Below, in pieces: positions 1-7,854 of a stretch of 64,000 nucleotides of DNA. The DNA comes from JAXDMK01 sp963765955. GTDB taxonomy: Bacteria > Actinomycetota > Acidimicrobiia > Acidimicrobiales > AC-14. The notes below the pieces were generated by a model. It was not told the origin of the DNA. It did not search any database and saw only the letters and a list, made by a program, of their open reading frames with translations. Each line of letters begins with the position of its first letter. Position 1 is the stretch's first letter. Both the position numbers and the translations under genes were made by a program. The stretch covers positions 124,001 through 188,000 of the forward strand of contig CAVXYA010000004.1 in NCBI GenBank assembly GCA_963765955.1, read 5' to 3'.

Positions 1-417
1 GACCAGGAACGCCAGGCCCAGGATGCCGTAGACGATGGAGGGCACCGCGGCCAGGTTCTGGATGTTGATCTCGATCAGGCGGTTGAACCATTTCGTCTCG
101 TCGGCGTACTCCTCGAGGTAGACGGCCGCCCCCAGCCCGATGGGGACGCACGTGCAGGCCACCACCCCCATCACCCAGATGGTGCCGAAGATGGCCGACT
201 GGGCCCCCGCCCTCGCCGGTCGCCCCGACGGGAAGTGGCTGAGGAGGTCGCCGTTCAGCCGGGGCCAGCCCTTGACGACGACCTGGACGATCAGCGTCAC
301 CAGCGTGACCACGGCCAGGGCCAGGGCGGCCAGCATGAGGGCCCGGAAGCCCTTGTCGGCCAGGCGGCTGCGCAGAGCACGGGCCTGGCGCAGCTCGGTG
401 GGCACGGGGCGCATCAT
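1..417 (-). CDS. pstA: Phosphate ABC transporter permease PstA (C-terminus off the window)
   Basis: Inner-membrane permease that with PstC forms the channel of the high-affinity phosphate importer. The visible N-terminal 139 residues begin MMRPVPTELRQARALRSRL, have one hydrophobic segment at about residues 25-45 and a second near 70-90, and reach the family stretch NLAAVPSIVYGILGLAFLV at the window edge. The start is one of two adjacent ATGs (417 or 414), 13 bases after the pstC stop, which fits one operon pstS-pstC-pstA (pstB would follow outside). The rest of the gene is not in the window. Confidence 0.9.
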   Translation of the reverse strand, partial: MMRPVPTELRQARALRSRLADKGFRALMLAALALAVVTLVTLIVQVVVKGWPRLNGDLLSHFPSGRPARAGAQSAIFGTIWVMGVVACTCVPIGLGAAVYLEEYADETKWFNRLIEINIQNLAAVPSIVYGILGLAFLV

Positions 418-430
418 CAGCCAGAAACCA

Positions 431-1378
431 TCAGTAGGCCTGGCGGTAGCGGCGGACGAGGCGGATGCTGACGATGTTCATGAGGAAGGTTGCGACGAAC
501 AGCACCGTCCCCACCGCGAAGATCGTCTTGTAGCCCGTGCTCCCCGTGGGCTGGTCGCCGATGGCGGCGGAGGCGATGAAGGCGGTCATCGTCTGCATGG
601 CCTCGCCCGGGTCGAAGCTCAGGTTGGGCGTGCCGCCGGCGGCGACGAGCACGATCATGGTCTCGCCCACGGCCCGGGACACCCCCAGGACGATGGCCGC
701 GACCACACCCGACAGGGCCGCCGGCAGCACCACCCGCAGGGACGTGACCAGCCGGGTGCTGCCCAGGGCGAAGGCGCCCTCCCGCAGGCTCTGGGGTACG
801 GCGGAGAGGGCGTCCTCCGACAGCGAGGCCACCGTGGGCACGATCATGATGCCCATCACCAGGCCGGCCGATGCCGCGTTGAAGATCCCGGGGGGGTCGC
901 CGAAGAACCACAGGTCCTGCAACAGCGGGGTGACGAACGTGAGGGCGAAGAACCCGTAGACCACCGTCGGGATGCCGGCCAGCAGCTCGAGGGCCGGCTT
1001 GAGGGTCGAGCGGACCCGGGGCCGGGCGTACTCGCTGAGGTAGATGGCGGTGAGCAAGCCCACGGGGATGGCCACCGCCAGGGCCAGGGCGGTGATGAGG
1101 AGCGTGGCCGTGACCAGCGGGAGGACGCCAAACTTCGGGTCGGCGAACAGCGGCGCCCACACCTGGGTGGTGAAGAACTCCACGATGCTGACGTCGCGGA
1201 AGAACTCGACGGTGGGGATCAGGAGGGCGATCACGATCCCGACGGTGGTGGCGACCGACAAGAGCGCGCACAGCCGGAGGATGGCCCGGATGACCATCTC
1301 GCCGTACCGACGCCGCGAGGGCGCCACCCCCAGCGTCCTGGCGGTGACGCCGCCGAGCGTGGTGTCGGTGAGGCTCAC
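431..1378 (-). CDS. pstC: Phosphate ABC transporter permease PstC
   Basis: 315-residue inner-membrane permease, partner of PstA in phosphate uptake. Seen: a hydrophobic N-terminal segment (about residues 30-55), the family motif ELLAGIPTVVYGFFAL near residue 135, and the transporter EAA-type loop (SLREGAFALGSTRL) near 200 that contacts the ATPase. The GTG start shares four bases (GTGA) with the pstS stop, so the two are probably translationally coupled. Length is normal and the frame is intact. Confidence 0.93.
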   Translation of the reverse strand: MSLTDTTLGGVTARTLGVAPSRRRYGEMVIRAILRLCALLSVATTVGIVIALLIPTVEFFRDVSIVEFFTTQVWAPLFADPKFGVLPLVTATLLITALALAVAIPVGLLTAIYLSEYARPRVRSTLKPALELLAGIPTVVYGFFALTFVTPLLQDLWFFGDPPGIFNAASAGLVMGIMIVPTVASLSEDALSAVPQSLREGAFALGSTRLVTSLRVVLPAALSGVVAAIVLGVSRAVGETMIVLVAAGGTPNLSFDPGEAMQTMTAFIASAAIGDQPTGSTGYKTIFAVGTVLFVATFLMNIVSIRLVRRYRQAY

Positions 1379-2344
1379 GGAACGGCGAGGGCCTCGATCT
1401 TGGCGTGCGACTCCGCCTTCTCGGCGTCCGTCATGGGGACGAACAGCGCCTGCTCGGCGATCTCGTCGGCGTTGTCGATGTAGAACGTCAGGAAGGCCTT
1501 GACCTCAGGGCGGGCCAGGGCAGCGGCGGTGGGGTAGATGAACAACGGCCGGCCGAGGGGCTTGTAGGTGCCGTCCTGGACGGTCTTGGTGTCGGGGGTC
1601 ACGCAGCCGCCGCCGCCGTCGATCGCCAACGGCGTGACCTTGCCCTCGTTCTGCTCGACGTAGGAGAGGCCCAGGTAGCCCATGCCCCCCTTGGTGCCGC
1701 TCACGCCGTTGACGGTGACGTTGTCGTCCTCGGTGGCGTTGTAGTCGGTACGGCTGGCGCCTTCCTTGCCGTTGACCGCCTCGGTGAAGTAGTCGAAGGT
1801 GCCGGAGTCGGTGCCGGCCCCGAACAGGGTGAGCTTCTCGTCCGGGAAGCTGGGGTCGACGTCCTTCCAGTTGCCGACCGTGCTGTCGGGCGCCCACACC
1901 TTCTTGAGCTGCTCGACGGTGAGGCACTTGGCCCACGTGTTGTCGGGGCTGACGACCACCGACAGGCCGTCGTTGGCCACCGTGATCGCCTCGTACGTGA
2001 TCCCCTTCGGCCGCGCAGGCGTCGATCTCGGTCTGCTTGATCGGACGGGAGGCGTCGCTGATGTCGGTCTCGCCGTTGCAGAACTTCTGGAAGCCCCCAC
2101 CGGTGCCCGAGGTGCCGACCGTCACCCGCACGTTGGGGTTCTCCTCCTGGAAGAACTCGGCCGCCGCCTCGCTCAGGGGTGCCACCGTGCTCGACCCGTC
2201 GATCTTGATGGTGCCGCTGAGATTGCCAGGGGTGTCGCCGGTGGTGCTCCCGGTGCCGTCGTCGCCACCGCAGGCGGTCGCGGCCAGGGCCAGGGTCGCC
2301 ACACAGGCGAGAAGCCTCATCCCTCGGGAGATGCGTCCGGACAC
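1375..2344 (-). CDS. pstS: Phosphate-binding lipoprotein PstS (one frameshift)
   Basis: Periplasmic-side phosphate-binding lipoprotein of the Pst importer. The N-terminus is a lipoprotein signal with lipobox ATAC (Cys25 from the GTG at 2344); the binding-protein body has IKIDGSSTVAPLSEA and SGTGGGFQKFC, the PstS phosphate-site sequences. GTG 2344 is chosen because GGAGG lies five bases upstream; ATG 2320 has its purine run too close. The gene is split by one extra C in CCCC at 2002-2005: removing it joins DACAAEG to ITYEAITVANDGL and gives 322 residues, the usual length. The indel looks like sequencing error. A PHO box lies about 85 bases upstream. Confidence 0.92.
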
Positions 2345-2427
2345 AGGGTCCTCCGTTTCCGGGCCGAGCGGGAAGCTCACCCGGGCCGTGACCGTAGGCA
2401 CCGCCGATGACTCGAACCCATCGGGCC

Positions 2428-2445
2428 GGTGAACACCGGGTGAAC
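2428..2445 (-). promoter_or_regulatory. PHO box (PhoP-binding direct repeats)
   Basis: On the minus strand the sequence reads GTTCACC, four bases, GTTCACC: two exact 7-base units on an 11-base period. This is the core of the PhoP-binding PHO box known from Streptomyces. It lies about 85 bases upstream of the pstS GTG, where a phosphate-starvation activator site would be expected. That PhoP acts here is inference from the match and position. Confidence 0.8.
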
Positions 2446-2566
2446 GCGAGACGAAGTCCTGAGGTGCCCTCGAAAGGCCCTGATCTGGCCCTTCGCCCAG
2501 AACGGCCCGGCGCCTCGTCCGGCGGGCGTGTGGGGAGGCCTCGTCTTGGGGCAGTCTGTGGGTGAC

Positions 2567-3676
2567 ATGACCGGGGATCACGTCCGGCCGCTGGCCTGGA
2601 GCACCGCCGTCCTCCTCCTCCTGGGGAGCCTCACCGTCGTTGTGCGGTCGGGTCGCGGGGCGCCCGCTGAGGCCGTGACCCTCGCCGACGGGGTGGCCGC
2701 GGCCGGGGCGATGGGAGCGCCGGTCCCGGTGCCGACGCCTGCGCTCCTGGGGCGGGCGGACGCCGACCAGCTGCCCCTGTCCGACCCCCGGCCCCTCGAC
2801 CTGATGGCGGCGGGCTACGAGCTTCCGCCGGGGGGGAGCGTGTACGCGGCCCGGGTGCTCGCCGGCGACGGGCGGCCCCTCTACGACGACTACGTGGCCG
2901 GTGGCGGCGCCTTGGCCGGCGACTTCTGGCCGGCGTCGTCGATCAAGCTCCTGGCCGCCCTGGGCGCGCTCGACTTCGCCGCGTCCCTGGGGTTCACCGG
3001 GGCGGCCACCGTGACGTTGGACTCCGGCTACTCGTACACCCTCCGGGAGATCTACCTGTCCGCCGTGGTCGACAGCGACAACTTCGACTACGACGTCCTC
3101 ATCCTCATCGCCGGCTTCGACCGCCTGAACAGCGACTTCCTGAGCCCGGCCAACGGGTTCCCCACCACTGTGATCCAGCGGTCGTACGCCGGGATCGACG
3201 TGCGGTGGTCGCCCGAGATGACGTTCGAGGAGGACGGTCGCACCGCCGTCGTCCCGGCCCGGGAGGGGACGGGTGAGTACGAGTGCCCCGACGAGGGCAA
3301 CTGCTCCAACCTGTTCGAGATGTCGGAGGCGGTCCGCCGCCTGGTGCTCGACCGCTCGGTCCCCGCCGAGGAACGCTTCGCCATCAGCCCGGCCGACGTG
3401 GACGCGCTGGTGGACGCCCTGGCCGGCACCGGCAGCTTCTTCGCCCCCGGGGTCGAGCAGGTGGTGGGCCCCGGGGCCAAGGTGCAGAGCAAGCCGGGCG
3501 TCGCCCCCGGGCTGGCCTGCGTCGACACCGCCGTGGTGACGGTGCCCACGGGCGATCGCTACCTGCTCAGCGCCGCCATCCCCGACGAGGGCTTCGAGGA
3601 GGAGTGCGGCGGGCTCTCCGACCTGGCCGCCGCCGTCCTCCCCCTTCTCGCCAAGTCCCTCCCCGCCAAGACCTGA
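2567..3676 (+). CDS. Beta-lactamase-fold serine hydrolase, membrane-anchored or secreted
   Basis: 369 residues from ATG 2567 (the frame is open to GTG 2528). A hydrophobic segment near residues 8-25 suggests a signal anchor, so the domain would be outside the membrane. Motifs of the penicillin-binding/beta-lactamase fold appear in order: SSIK (SxxK, nucleophile Ser and general-base Lys) in WPASSIKLLAAL, SDN in VVDSDNFDYD, and a KPG that could stand for the KTG motif near the C-terminus. The substrate cannot be told; the family includes D,D-peptidases, beta-lactamases and esterases. It is divergent to pstS. Confidence 0.65.
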   Translation: MTGDHVRPLAWSTAVLLLLGSLTVVVRSGRGAPAEAVTLADGVAAAGAMGAPVPVPTPALLGRADADQLPLSDPRPLDLMAAGYELPPGGSVYAARVLAGDGRPLYDDYVAGGGALAGDFWPASSIKLLAALGALDFAASLGFTGAATVTLDSGYSYTLREIYLSAVVDSDNFDYDVLILIAGFDRLNSDFLSPANGFPTTVIQRSYAGIDVRWSPEMTFEEDGRTAVVPAREGTGEYECPDEGNCSNLFEMSEAVRRLVLDRSVPAEERFAISPADVDALVDALAGTGSFFAPGVEQVVGPGAKVQSKPGVAPGLACVDTAVVTVPTGDRYLLSAAIPDEGFEEECGGLSDLAAAVLPLLAKSLPAKT

Positions 3677-3794
3677 CTGGCCTGCGGCCACACTGGCGCC
3701 ATGGACGCGGACACGTTGCGGGCGGTGCACGCCTGGTGACCGGCGGGCGGTCGCCCTGTCATTGGCTGTCTCTGGCGGGGGGTACGGTGACTCC

Positions 3795-4373
3795 GTGGCC
3801 GACCAGGCGACCTTTGCGGACCAGGCGATGGAGCACATGGGCTCCCTCTACACGGCCGCGCTGCGTATGACCCGCAACCCGTCCGACGCCGAGGACCTGG
3901 TGCAGGAGACCTATTTGAAGGCCTATCGGGGCTTCGGCGGGTTCCAGGAGGGCACCAACCTCAAGGCCTGGCTCTACCGCATCCTCACCAACACCTTCAT
4001 CAACACCTACCGGTCCAAGAAGCGCCGACCGGAGGAGACCGAGCTCGACGACCTCGAGAACCTCTACCTCTACCGGCGGCTGGCCGGTGCCGAAGGGGCC
4101 TCGGCCGGCCGCAGCGCGGAGGACGAGGTGCTCGACCACATCACCGAGAGTGAGGTCAAGGAGGCCATCGAAGCCCTTCCCGAGCAGTTCCGCATGGCGG
4201 TGCTGCTCGGCGACGTCGAGGGTTTCTCGTACAAGGAGATCGCCGAGATCCTCGACATCCCCATCGGTACCGTCATGAGCCGTCTCCACCGCGGAAGAAA
4301 GGCGTTGCAGAAGCGGTTGTACGAGTTCGGACGGCAACGAGGGTTGGTGCCGGAGGGGTCTCCGCATGCATGA
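3795..4373 (+). CDS. ECF RNA polymerase sigma factor, SigR/SigH type
   Basis: 192 residues from GTG 3795. Region 2 is clear (ALRMTRNPSDAEDLVQETYLKAYRGF, then the DNA-melting stretch NLKAWLYRILTNTFINTYR), and region 4 has the helix-turn-helix (GFSYKEIAEILDIPIGTVMSRLHRGRKAL). The wording matches the thiol-oxidative-stress sigma factors SigR of Streptomyces and SigH of mycobacteria. The next gene, overlapping by eight bases, encodes a zinc-binding anti-sigma factor of the RsrA kind, which fits a redox-switched pair. Oxidative-stress function is by homology. An earlier in-frame start at 3762 is possible but unlikely. Confidence 0.9.
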   Translation: MADQATFADQAMEHMGSLYTAALRMTRNPSDAEDLVQETYLKAYRGFGGFQEGTNLKAWLYRILTNTFINTYRSKKRRPEETELDDLENLYLYRRLAGAEGASAGRSAEDEVLDHITESEVKEAIEALPEQFRMAVLLGDVEGFSYKEIAEILDIPIGTVMSRLHRGRKALQKRLYEFGRQRGLVPEGSPHA

Positions 4374-4608
4374 CAATTGCTTCGAGGCAGTTGAACAGCT
4401 CTATTACTATCTCGACGGCGAGCTCACCTACGAGCGGCGGGTGGTCATCGCCCGTCACCTGGCCGAGTGCCCACCGTGCGGCGACGCCTTCGAGTTCGAG
4501 GCCGAGCTGCGCATCGTCATCGCCCAGCGGTGCCGCGAGCGAGTGCCCGAGGGGTTGAAGGCCCGGGTCTTCGAATCGCTCCGCAAGCTGGAGCAGCCCC
4601 CTTCCTAG
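4366..4608 (+). CDS. Zinc-binding anti-sigma factor, RsrA-like
   Basis: 80 residues with the ZAS-domain zinc motif HxxxCxxC (HLAECPPC, about residues 29-36) and an additional Cys5 after MHDN, as in RsrA, where disulfide formation ejects zinc and frees the sigma factor. It overlaps the sigma gene by eight bases, so the two are coupled and probably made in matched amounts. RBS-like purines lie inside the sigma gene. It is cytoplasmic, with no membrane segment. The redox mechanism is established for RsrA and inferred here. Confidence 0.88.
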   Translation: MHDNCFEAVEQLYYYLDGELTYERRVVIARHLAECPPCGDAFEFEAELRIVIAQRCRERVPEGLKARVFESLRKLEQPPS

Positions 4609-4646
4609 ACCGGAATAGGAGACCCTCGGCGCCGGTTGTGACAGGC

Positions 4647-4835
4647 ATGTCCGAGACCTCCGTCGGCGCCAAGCCGATATCGGGGAACGACCGGCCTTCC
4701 AAGCGGTTCCAGGCCGGGCGCGTGTGCCAGCAGGTGGGTTGCGAGACGAGGCTGTCGATCTACAACGACGGCAAGTTCTGCTACCAGCACGAGCCCATGT
4801 CGGTCCCCCGGGTCCGCGGTCGCAAGATCGCCTGA
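4647..4835 (+). CDS. Small putative zinc-binding protein
   Basis: 62 residues from ATG 4647. The C-terminal half has the spacing C-x4-C-x12-C-x2-H (VCQQVGCETRLSIYNDGKFC then YQH), which looks like a single metal site, followed by a basic tail ending VRGRKIA. It directly follows the anti-sigma gene on the same strand. I do not recognise a named family. The basic tail and single metal site would suit a nucleic-acid- or RNA-polymerase-associated small protein, but that is a guess. Confidence 0.6.
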   Translation: MSETSVGAKPISGNDRPSKRFQAGRVCQQVGCETRLSIYNDGKFCYQHEPMSVPRVRGRKIA

Positions 4836-4949
4836 CCCACAATCCAGGGAGCCGCGCCCACCGCCCGCCGGGCGACGGTGGCTGCCGCCTTCCTCCGGAC
4901 AGGCGCTGGGACGGGATAGTGGGCCCCGCACCGGTACAGTGCTCCCCCA

Positions 4950-5087
4950 ATGGAACTGCTGCTTGCGGCCAAGCCCTGGACCTACTGGCTGGCTCCCGTG
5001 CTCACGCTCGGGGCCGTACTGGGTCTGATCGGCATCATCCTCGGCTACCTCGTGAAAGTGGTGGCAGCCAAGTACCCCAAGACGTAG
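4950..5087 (+). CDS. Small single-pass membrane protein
   Basis: 45 residues: MELLLAAKPWTYWLAPVLTL, a long hydrophobic segment (about residues 12-35) and a short basic end (VVAAKYPKT). Nine bases separate its stop from the GTG of the DUF2342 metalloprotease, whose RBS (GGGAG) overlaps the end of this gene, so the two are probably co-translated. Function unknown; a partner or membrane tether of the following protein is possible. It is too short to be scored by most gene finders. Confidence 0.6.
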   Translation: MELLLAAKPWTYWLAPVLTLGAVLGLIGIILGYLVKVVAAKYPKT

Positions 5088-5095
5088 GGAGCCCA

Positions 5096-6244
5096 GTGAC
5101 CGCAACGCCAGTCACGACGTCCTCGGAATCGCCGGCCGCACCCCAGGCCTCGAGCGGCGGGTCGAGCAGCGGGTCCACCGCCGACTTCATCGCCTGGGAC
5201 ACGGCGGAGAAGGTGGCCATCCGGGTCGCCGGTCACGAGCCCCTCGCCGAGTCGTACCACTACGCCTCGCTCGAGCCCGACTTCCAGGAGTTCACTGCCG
5301 AGGCCGAGGTGCTGGTCGCCCGCCAGACGGGTCTCCACTCGCTGCACGGCCCGGCCCGGGTGCGGGTTACCGACCGGGCGGGATGGATCAGGGCCAACCT
5401 GGCCTCCTTCCAGCGCCTGCTGCGGCCCTTCACCGACCGCATCGGCGAGCGGATCAACAACGCCAAGATCCCTCCCATCGGCCGCCACATCGCGGGGGCC
5501 GAGGTAGGCGCCCTTTTGGGGTGGATGTCGACCCGGGTGCTGGGCCAGTACGACATGCTCGTCATCGAGAACGAGAACCCCGAGGACCAGGACATCGTCT
5601 ACTACGTGGGCCCCAACGTCCTGTCCCTCGAGAAGCGCTTCGCCTTCCCGCCCCGGGAGTTCCGCCTGTGGCTGGCGCTGCACGAGGTCACCCACCGGGC
5701 CCAGTTCACCGGTGTCCCCTGGCTGCGGCCCTACTTCCTGTCGCTGGTCGACTCCAGCCTGCAGGCGTTCGACCCCGACCCCAAGCTGTTCCTGGTCGCC
5801 CTGCGGCGGGCGGTCGAGGAGGTCCGGGCCGGCCGCAGCCCCCTCGAGGAGGGTGGCCTGATGACGCTGCTGGCGGGGCCCGCCCAGCACGCCGTCCTCC
5901 AGCAGATGCAGGGCCTGATGAGCGTGCTCGAGGGCCACGGCGACATCACCATGGACCGGGCCGCGGCCGACCGCATCCCGAGCGCGGGCCGGTTCCGCGA
6001 CGTGCTCCACGAGCGCCGCCAGTCGAGCGGCACGGTCCGCTTCGTGCAGCGGCTGGTGGGGCTGGAGGCCAAGATGCGCCAGTACCAGGAGGGCGAGGAG
6101 TTCCTGGAGGCCATCGAGATCTCCGATCCCGACAACGTGTCGCTGCTGTGGGAGGGGTCCGAGTACCTGCCCACGCTTCTCGAGATCCGCAACCCCGACG
6201 CCTGGGTCTCCCGAGTGGCCGACGTGCGGGCCGCCGCCAGCTGA
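5096..6244 (+). CDS. DUF2342 zinc-metalloprotease-like protein (coenzyme F420 biosynthesis-associated family)
   Basis: 382 residues from GTG 5096 (GGGAG four bases upstream). It matches the actinobacterial DUF2342 family, often annotated as F420-biosynthesis-associated because of its distribution. The core has a zincin motif HEVTH (in LWLALHEVTHRAQFTGV, about residues 197-201). The N-terminal 25 residues are Ser/Pro/Gly-rich and low complexity. No signal peptide is seen, so it is probably cytosolic. It overlaps tilS by four bases. The substrate is unknown, and no F420 biosynthesis gene lies in the window. Confidence 0.85.
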   Translation: MTATPVTTSSESPAAPQASSGGSSSGSTADFIAWDTAEKVAIRVAGHEPLAESYHYASLEPDFQEFTAEAEVLVARQTGLHSLHGPARVRVTDRAGWIRANLASFQRLLRPFTDRIGERINNAKIPPIGRHIAGAEVGALLGWMSTRVLGQYDMLVIENENPEDQDIVYYVGPNVLSLEKRFAFPPREFRLWLALHEVTHRAQFTGVPWLRPYFLSLVDSSLQAFDPDPKLFLVALRRAVEEVRAGRSPLEEGGLMTLLAGPAQHAVLQQMQGLMSVLEGHGDITMDRAAADRIPSAGRFRDVLHERRQSSGTVRFVQRLVGLEAKMRQYQEGEEFLEAIEISDPDNVSLLWEGSEYLPTLLEIRNPDAWVSRVADVRAAAS

Positions 6245-7143
6245 TCCGCCGCCACCAGATCGGGGGGACGGGGGCCGAGCTCGACCTCCTGCGGGCCGAT
6301 CTGCTGGCCCGTTGCACGTTCGCCGAGCCCGGGACGGTCGTCACCTGCGCCGTGTCCGGGGGCGCCGACTCGCTGGCCCTGCTCGTGCTGGCCGTGGCCG
6401 CCGGGTGCGTGGCCACCGCGGTGCACGTCGACCACGGGCTGCGGGCGGGGTCGGAGGCGGAGGCCGACGTGGTGCGGGTCGCGGCCGACACGCTGGGGGC
6501 CGCCTTTCGGGCGGAGCGGGTCGTGGTGCCGCCGGGGCCCAACCTCGAGGCCCGGGCCCGGGCCGCCCGCTACGAGGTGCTGCCGGCGGACGCCCTCACC
6601 GGCCACACCGCCGACGACCAAGCCGAGACGGTGCTGCTCAACCTGGTGCGGGGCGCCGGCCTCGACGGGCTGGCGGGCATCGCCCCCGGTCCCCGCCGCC
6701 CCATCCTCGGCCTCCGCCGGCGCGAGACACGGGCCCTATGCCTGGCCATGGGGTTGGCCCCGGTGGACGACCCCTCAAACGCCGACCCCGCCTTCCGCCG
6801 CAACCGGGTCCGCCACGAGCTACTGCCCCTCCTCGACGCCATCGCCGAGCGCGATGTGGTGGCCGTGCTGGCCCGCCAGGCCCCCCTCCTCCGGGACGAG
6901 GCCGAGCTGCTCGACGGCCTGGCCGCCGCCCTCGACCCCACCGACGCCAAGGCCCTCGCCGCCGCCCCCGTCGCCCTCGCCCGCCGGGCCGTCCGCCGCT
7001 GGCTGGTCGCCGGCTGCGAGCACCCCCCCGACGGGGCCACCGTGGAGCGGGTGCTGGCCGTGGCCCGGGGCGACGCTCGGGCGGCCGACGTGGGCGGCGA
7101 TCGCCGGGTGGCCCGCACCGGCCAGCGCCTCCGCCTGACCTGA
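6241..7143 (+). CDS. tilS: tRNA(Ile)-lysidine synthase TilS
   Basis: Modifies C34 of the CAU-anticodon tRNA(Ile) with lysine so that it reads AUA. The N-type ATP pyrophosphatase P-loop SGGADS is at about residues 39-44, with HVDHGLR and GHTADDQAETVLLNLVRGAGLDGL following, all TilS signatures. There is no ATG or GTG at the expected place; the best start is CTG 6241, which overlaps the preceding TGA by four bases, so the start is uncertain. About 300 residues, a compact actinobacterial form. Upstream of hpt and ftsH, a classic tilS-hpt-ftsH order. Confidence 0.88.
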   Translation: MIRRHQIGGTGAELDLLRADLLARCTFAEPGTVVTCAVSGGADSLALLVLAVAAGCVATAVHVDHGLRAGSEAEADVVRVAADTLGAAFRAERVVVPPGPNLEARARAARYEVLPADALTGHTADDQAETVLLNLVRGAGLDGLAGIAPGPRRPILGLRRRETRALCLAMGLAPVDDPSNADPAFRRNRVRHELLPLLDAIAERDVVAVLARQAPLLRDEAELLDGLAAALDPTDAKALAAAPVALARRAVRRWLVAGCEHPPDGATVERVLAVARGDARAADVGGDRRVARTGQRLRLT

Positions 7144-7276
7144 CGTCCCAGCGCAGTCGGAGAGGAACCGCGCCGTCCTGGTGTCGTCCAGCGACATCAA
7201 TCCGCGCCACTTGGTTGCCGCGGCATCCGCGGTGGGCGTCATTGGGCGTCCTGCGGGCCTACTAGCTTCGGGGCAC

Positions 7277-7849
7277 GTGGCGCCTGCCGACGGAAATCCT
7301 GGCCCCGACCCGTTCGTCGGCCCGGTGGTGGTGTCCGCCGAACAGCTGCGCACCCGCATCGCCGAGCTCGGCCGGGAGATCGCCGACGACTACCGGGACC
7401 GGACCCCGCTGCTGCTGGTAGGGGTGCTCAAGGGCGCCTTCGTCTTCATGAGCGACCTGGCCCGGGCCATCTCCCTGCCGGTGGAGTTCGACTTCATGGC
7501 CGTTTCGTCCTACGGGAGCGCGACCAAGACCAGCGGCGTGGTCCGCATCGTCAAGGACCTCGACCTCGACCTCACCGGCCGCCACGTCCTGCTGGTGGAG
7601 GACATCGTCGACAGCGGCCTCACCCTGTCCTACGTCCGCAAGAACCTGCGGTCGAGGAACCCGGCATCGCTCGAGGTCTGCGCCCTGCTCGTGCGCAAGG
7701 GCCTCCAGAAGCACGACCCCGACCTGCGCTACGTCGGCTTCGAGATCCCGTCCGACTTCGTCATCGGCTACGGCCTCGACGTCGAGGAGCGCTACCGGAA
7801 CCTGCCCGACGTGTGCGCGTACGCCGGTCCCGAGCCGTCGGTACCCTGA
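7277..7849 (+). CDS. hpt: Hypoxanthine phosphoribosyltransferase
   Basis: Purine salvage: converts hypoxanthine or guanine plus PRPP to IMP or GMP. 190 residues from GTG 7277. Family sequences: LLLVGVLKGAFVFMSDLAR, the PRPP-binding loop VLLVEDIVDSGLTL, and near the C-terminus VGFEIPSDFVIGYGLDVEERYRNL (cut here for length). It lies between tilS and ftsH, five bases before ftsH, the order conserved in many bacteria. Cytosolic; frame intact. Confidence 0.95.
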   Translation: MAPADGNPGPDPFVGPVVVSAEQLRTRIAELGREIADDYRDRTPLLLVGVLKGAFVFMSDLARAISLPVEFDFMAVSSYGSATKTSGVVRIVKDLDLDLTGRHVLLVEDIVDSGLTLSYVRKNLRSRNPASLEVCALLVRKGLQKHDPDLRYVGFEIPSDFVIGYGLDVEERYRNLPDVCAYAGPEPSVP

Positions 7850-7854
7850 GAGAA

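Noticed and set aside
3701..3739. Mini reading frame beginning MDADTLRAVHAW before the sigma factor
   Set aside because: It looks like the first twelve codons of a real gene but ends at once; too short to support a call.
1505..3838. 777-codon minus-strand frame covering pstS and the opposite strand of the serine hydrolase
   Set aside because: Only the pstS portion (about 2000-2344) is real; the rest is antisense of the gene at 2567-3676.
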